Shown here one piece after another: positions 60,228-62,956 of a DNA stretch of 62,956 nucleotides. The DNA is taken from positions 1-62,956 of the forward strand of contig JARLHJ010000041.1 in the NCBI GenBank assembly GCA_031292305.1, read 5' to 3'. Each line of letters opens with the position of its first letter. Within the stretch, counting starts at the first letter, position 1. The position numbers were made by a program, and so were the translations under genes. Below the pieces are notes generated by a model, which saw nothing but the letters and a program-made list of their open reading frames with translations, searched no databases and had not been told where the DNA came from. Source of the DNA: Candidatus Babeliales bacterium (GTDB taxonomy: Bacteria; Babelota; Babeliae; Babelales; JABDEC01).

Positions 60228-61120
60228 TAGTAAACCTTTTTAAAAAATGCCGTACCAACTTCAACTATCTTATCAACGACTTTACCTTTAACAACTAAAT
60301 TTCCATATTGCGTAGCGTAATTTACCACATATTCACAACCATTTTTAAGTTCTTTATTTTTAATTGCTGCAACTATAGCCAATTCGGTTAACTCCCATAC
60401 TGTATCAGGATCCATGCCGTTAAAATTATGTTTTGGTGGTTTTACAACATGGTGCTTCCATTTATTTGGATTTGGTCTGTTAATATTAAATGGGTTATAA
60501 TTACTTGTATCAGCACCTTTTTGTTTAGCTATACAAGCAATTACAAGTCCTAAAGCATAAGAAAGCAACTCACCACCGCCTGCCCATATGAAACCTTCTC
60601 CAACTACATATGCAAATATAGGAATATTATGTACTAAAATATTTTGCTGTGAAACAAAAAAATTATGATTGCTATCAATTGATAAACAATAAAAATCATT
60701 TTCTTGATCTATCTTAACGACATCATCGATTCTTACTAATTCTTTAATTTCTTTGAGAACAAAATCATTCTTCTCAATATCTTGTGCTTTTATCCAGCAA
60801 CCCTTTTTTAACGGACAAAAGAACTTATGATCAGGTGCTGCTATTATTTCTTGATCATTGATTTTTAATTTAATGCATTTATCATAATGCTTTTTTGTTA
60901 TTTTAAGAATTTTACCACAAGTTATATCTTTCTCTTTAAAATTATAACTTGTTATGCAATCATTTTTCTTTAGTTGTTCAATTGGAATATAACCATTTTG
61001 TGTTTTAACTAAAGTTCCAGCTATAAAGCCTTCACACGAAATACCTAACTCCAAAAATAATAAAACGAATAAAACCAGAAATTTATAAGAGAATAGACTT
61101 TTTAAATGTGAAACAAACAT
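60227..61120 (-). CDS. Exported Hint-domain polymorphic toxin (Ntox35-like tip)
   Basis: A signal peptide (about 1-28) runs into a Hint domain: GFIAGTLVKTQNGYIPIEQL (31-50), APDHKFF (His98) and a C-terminal SNHNFFVSQQNILVHN (150-165), the splice-like end. In standard Hint domains Cys directly precedes F-x-A-G-T; here it is Gly31, with Cys29 two residues earlier. The tip (166-297) has WKHHVVKPPKHNF and a last strand VDKIVEVGTAFFKKVY, resembling Ntox35 toxins. Short compared with most Hint toxins. The TPR gene overlaps its stop. Confidence 0.78.
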   Translation of the reverse strand: MFVSHLKSLFSYKFLVLFVLLFLELGISCEGFIAGTLVKTQNGYIPIEQLKKNDCITSYNFKEKDITCGKILKITKKHYDKCIKLKINDQEIIAAPDHKFFCPLKKGCWIKAQDIEKNDFVLKEIKELVRIDDVVKIDQENDFYCLSIDSNHNFFVSQQNILVHNIPIFAYVVGEGFIWAGGGELLSYALGLVIACIAKQKGADTSNYNPFNINRPNPNKWKHHVVKPPKHNFNGMDPDTVWELTELAIVAAIKNKELKNGCEYVVNYATQYGNLVVKGKVVDKIVEVGTAFFKKVY

Positions 61121-61189
61121 TTTAAACCCGCAATTAAAGAATTAATAATGTTTTTATTGTATTCTAAAAAAGTCAATTTGTAAAAATGT

Positions 61190-61378
61190 TTATTTGAGGT
61201 TTAAATGTATTTTTTTATCTGCAAAACTTGAATACATGACTAATTCCCAAGGAAGATATTTAGTATGTATAGATCCACCTGAATTGTGAGTTTCTAATCT
61301 CTTTTTAAGATTAATAGCCTAACCAACATAAATGGTTTCAGAGAAATTTATAGATTTTAAAATATAGACATAATACAT
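61190..61378 (-). pseudogene. GIY-YIG nuclease-domain gene with an in-frame stop
   Basis: The frame reads MYYVYILKSINFSETIYVG, then TAG, then AINLKKRLETHNSGGSIHTK and YLPWELVMYSSFADK. This is the GIY-YIG fold (Y-V-Y, Y-V-G, N-L-K-x-R-L-x-x-H-N-x-G), cut after the YVG motif and lacking the C-terminal helix. One base would restore the frame. Small GIY-YIG genes are commonly associated with mobile DNA. Confidence 0.75.
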
Positions 61379-61399
61379 AATTGGATTGTTGATTTTTAT

Positions 61400-61610
61400 C
61401 CGGCCCGTCTTCGCCTTTGCAGCAAAGTCAATTAAATAGCTAAATCAATAACATATAAATATTTACTTATATTTGATAATGCTTCGTCGGACAGTCTTCG
61501 CTTACCGCGATTAAATTTTATTTGTTTATATAGTCATTTTCTTGGCGAAGCCAAACGAAGCTACAAAGTAGCGAAGACTGGCTGTACCTAGAGGACGCGT
61601 TTAGGAACTA
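61400..61610. repeat. Cluster of short palindromic repeats (CTTCGC/GCGAAG family)
   Basis: Blocks near 61404-61415, 61481-61508 and 61541-61598 share GCGAAGACTG-type cores in both orientations. Similar single blocks occur near 2930, 55222 and 59356. They lie beside the GIY-YIG remnant. Confidence 0.55.
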
Positions 61611-61737
61611 TAAAATTACATTTGGATTCACGTTAACCAATATCAAGACGGTGTTTTCATCATTTAGAATAGATGTTAAAATTTACTAACATTAGAGTTA
61701 TTTAGACTGAGCTTAATAAAAACTAAGAATAAATGAT

Positions 61738-62145
61738 TTATAAATTTTGATAAAAACATTCAGGTAATATCAGTAATGTAAGCCATAAACATGATGTGAA
61801 AAAACTTCCCGTCCAAATTAATTGCGTATCATGTTTATGTCGATGTGCTAATTCATATTTTTGGCAAATTTCATCAAAGCTTTGTTCATATTCTTTATCA
61901 TTTTTTAATTTTTCTAATAATAAGGAAAACTTATAAATCAATTCTTTTCTAGTAGCAGCTTTATCAGAAAGAACTATATTTTTAATATACCTATTTGTAC
62001 TTTCACTGGATTTTGAATAAATATACATCGTGCTGAGCAATATCCCTAATCCCAAATAAGGCCTTAATGAATTAAGAGAATTTTGATTGGGTAAAACATG
62101 GAATGTTAAATTTAAAATTATTAAAAATAAAAATATCTTTTTCAT
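61738..62145 (-). CDS. Exported membrane protein of unknown function
   Basis: The ATG at 62145 has GAGGG upstream and opens a signal peptide (MKKIFLFLIILNLTFHVLPN); the frame extends to 62250. The mature part has a helix SLRPYLGLGILLSTMYIYS, a charged helical middle and a hydrophobic C-terminus (WTGSFFTSCLWLTLLILPE). Function unknown. Confidence 0.55.
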   Translation of the reverse strand: MKKIFLFLIILNLTFHVLPNQNSLNSLRPYLGLGILLSTMYIYSKSSESTNRYIKNIVLSDKAATRKELIYKFSLLLEKLKNDKEYEQSFDEICQKYELAHRHKHDTQLIWTGSFFTSCLWLTLLILPECFYQNL

Positions 62146-62236
62146 TATTCCCTCATTTTTACTAGTTCCCTCATAGTAATAGTATGGAATAATATCTTTA
62201 GTAATTTCAAGAATCAAATACAACAAAATTATTAAT

Positions 62237-62770
62237 TTAGTTCTTTGCAAGGCTATAAATTAATTTATCTAAAATTTCTATAACCTCATTTCCCATTATT
62301 TGAAATTTTCTACAAAGTTTATTATCTAAACTAAGAACAGCTTCTTTTATATCAGATTTTTTTAAAATATCTTTATACCCATCTTGTATAAGTTTTTTAC
62401 CCTGAGGCGTAACTCCTAACAATTTCATAAAACTAACAAAATCAGCGTGAAGAAATTTATTTCTTAATTGCCTAAATGCTTCAAATTTTGCAATCTCCTG
62501 TTGATCTAATTTGTTATTAAAAATTAGAATAATTGCACTTTCCAAATATTCAAGATCGCAATTCCAATAATTTTTATTTTTAATCTTATATCCTTTTTTA
62601 GCCTCATCTTGTTTAATAACATTTTTTAATTCCTTTTGTAGAGGCTGATACAATTCTGCCATAAGCCTTATTTTTAATTCTACCCCGATTGCCAAACCGG
62701 CAGCTTCATTAAAACTTAATTGAATATTCCCTATATGATTTACAATTGCAACTATATCCCCAATATACAC
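62237..62770 (-). CDS. HEPN-like protein (GTG start)
   Basis: A GTG at 62770 has GGGAG 8 nt upstream. The protein is 177 residues, helical and cytosolic. FEAFRQLRNKFLHADF contains R103-N-K-F-L-H108, the R-x4-H signature of HEPN domains, preceded by a long helix pair. HEPN proteins are often metal-independent RNases in toxin-antitoxin or abortive systems. No clear MNT or other antitoxin is adjacent, so toxicity is not established. Confidence 0.55.
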   Translation of the reverse strand: MYIGDIVAIVNHIGNIQLSFNEAAGLAIGVELKIRLMAELYQPLQKELKNVIKQDEAKKGYKIKNKNYWNCDLEYLESAIILIFNNKLDQQEIAKFEAFRQLRNKFLHADFVSFMKLLGVTPQGKKLIQDGYKDILKKSDIKEAVLSLDNKLCRKFQIMGNEVIEILDKLIYSLAKN

Positions 62771-62905
62771 TGTTTGAGCTCCCTAAATATTATAAACATC
62801 TATTTATTATTATATTTAGTATATTGTATAATCCTTGTTAATCATATTATTAACTCAATTTTCTTGCATTTCTCGAAATACCATTTAAACTTACACATCG
62901 TATAA

Positions 62906-62956
62906 ATGAAGCAAAAAATTACTATTAAAGAAAATTCCTATGAACTTAATTCAAAA
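62906..62956 (+). CDS. Possible 5' end of a gene running out of the window
   Basis: ATG at 62906 stays open to the end and reads MKQKITIKENSYELNSK, which looks like a coding N-terminus. Too short to identify; no strong ribosome site. Confidence 0.3.
   Translation, partial: MKQKITIKENSYELNSK

Larger units (their letters stand above)
61121..61737. other. Intergenic region with palindromic repeats and a broken GIY-YIG gene
   Basis: Apart from the pseudogene at 61190-61378, bases 61400-61610 hold several G+C-rich, mutually complementary blocks (CGTCTTCGCC, CAGTCTTCGC, GGCGAAGCC, AGCGAAGACTGGC, GAGGACGCG). No intact ORF is supported. Confidence 0.5.

Noticed and set aside
47956-61323. TAG reassignment to a sense codon, suggested by in-frame TAG in the deacetylase and GIY-YIG genes
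   Set aside because: Several intact genes in the window end in TAG (for example at 3995, 29474 and 46262), so TAG is an ordinary stop here.

Overview
This AT-rich window (one partial gene at the left edge, a possible one at the right) looks like the chromosome of a Gram-negative, host-associated bacterium. Two predicted outer-membrane beta-barrels end in phenylalanine. Most genes begin with a Sec signal peptide, including enzymes normally found in the cytosol, and several products carry eukaryote-like domains. The overall style resembles intracellular amoeba symbionts of the candidate phylum Dependentiae (TM6/Babeliae). That assignment is an inference from gene content and was not tested by any search. 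No tRNA, rRNA or CRISPR array was found.

Layout. 1-5.6 kb: end of a DOT1-like methyltransferase, two paralogous exported membrane proteins, a 56-aa secreted peptide, an exported beta-carbonic anhydrase lacking one zinc cysteine, and a polysaccharide deacetylase. 5.7-12.7 kb: an exported EndoU-type polymorphic toxin with its likely immunity gene, an exported AAA+ ATPase, and a histone-H1-like protein. 12.7-21.1 kb: a beta-propeller-like secreted protein, ychF, two paralogous Sel1-like proteins, a 16-cysteine secreted protein, a trans-editing deacylase, and a TrpXYZ-like ABC transporter operon with a strong promoter and a long leader. 21.4-29.5 kb: methyltransferase, outer-membrane barrel, small membrane proteins, alpha/beta hydrolase and a eukaryotic-type PP2C phosphatase. 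29.5-46 kb: ileS, an M48 protease, a collagen/YadA-head/S74 fibre, an HspR-like regulator operon, maf, a second exported AAA+ ATPase, exported aldo/keto reductase, exostosin and histidine phosphatase. 46-54 kb: HAD phosphatase, a class IV histone deacetylase whose signal peptide is cut off by an amber codon, an exported GMC oxidoreductase with an outer-membrane barrel, a SKP1-like/LRR protein and two exported GNAT acetyltransferases. 54-62.9 kb: an accessory region with a structured-RNA-like element, umuDC, a small EndoU-like exported protein ending in a CaaX box, a metalloprotease, a Hint-toxin/TPR-immunity pair, palindromic repeats with a broken GIY-YIG gene, and a HEPN-like protein.

How it fits together. 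A thin housekeeping layer (ychF, ileS, maf, ABC transporter, umuDC) is interspersed with exported products that could act on a eukaryotic host (PP2C, HDAC, exostosin, SKP1/LRR, EndoU-CaaX, AAA+) or on competitors (EndoU and Hint toxins with adjacent candidate immunity genes). The most unusual items are the CaaX-tailed EndoU-like protein, the SKP1-like/LRR protein, the amber-interrupted exported histone deacetylase, the 33-bp direct repeats that bracket umuDC at an RNA-like element, and two long operon leaders containing small ORFs that overlap terminator-like hairpins.
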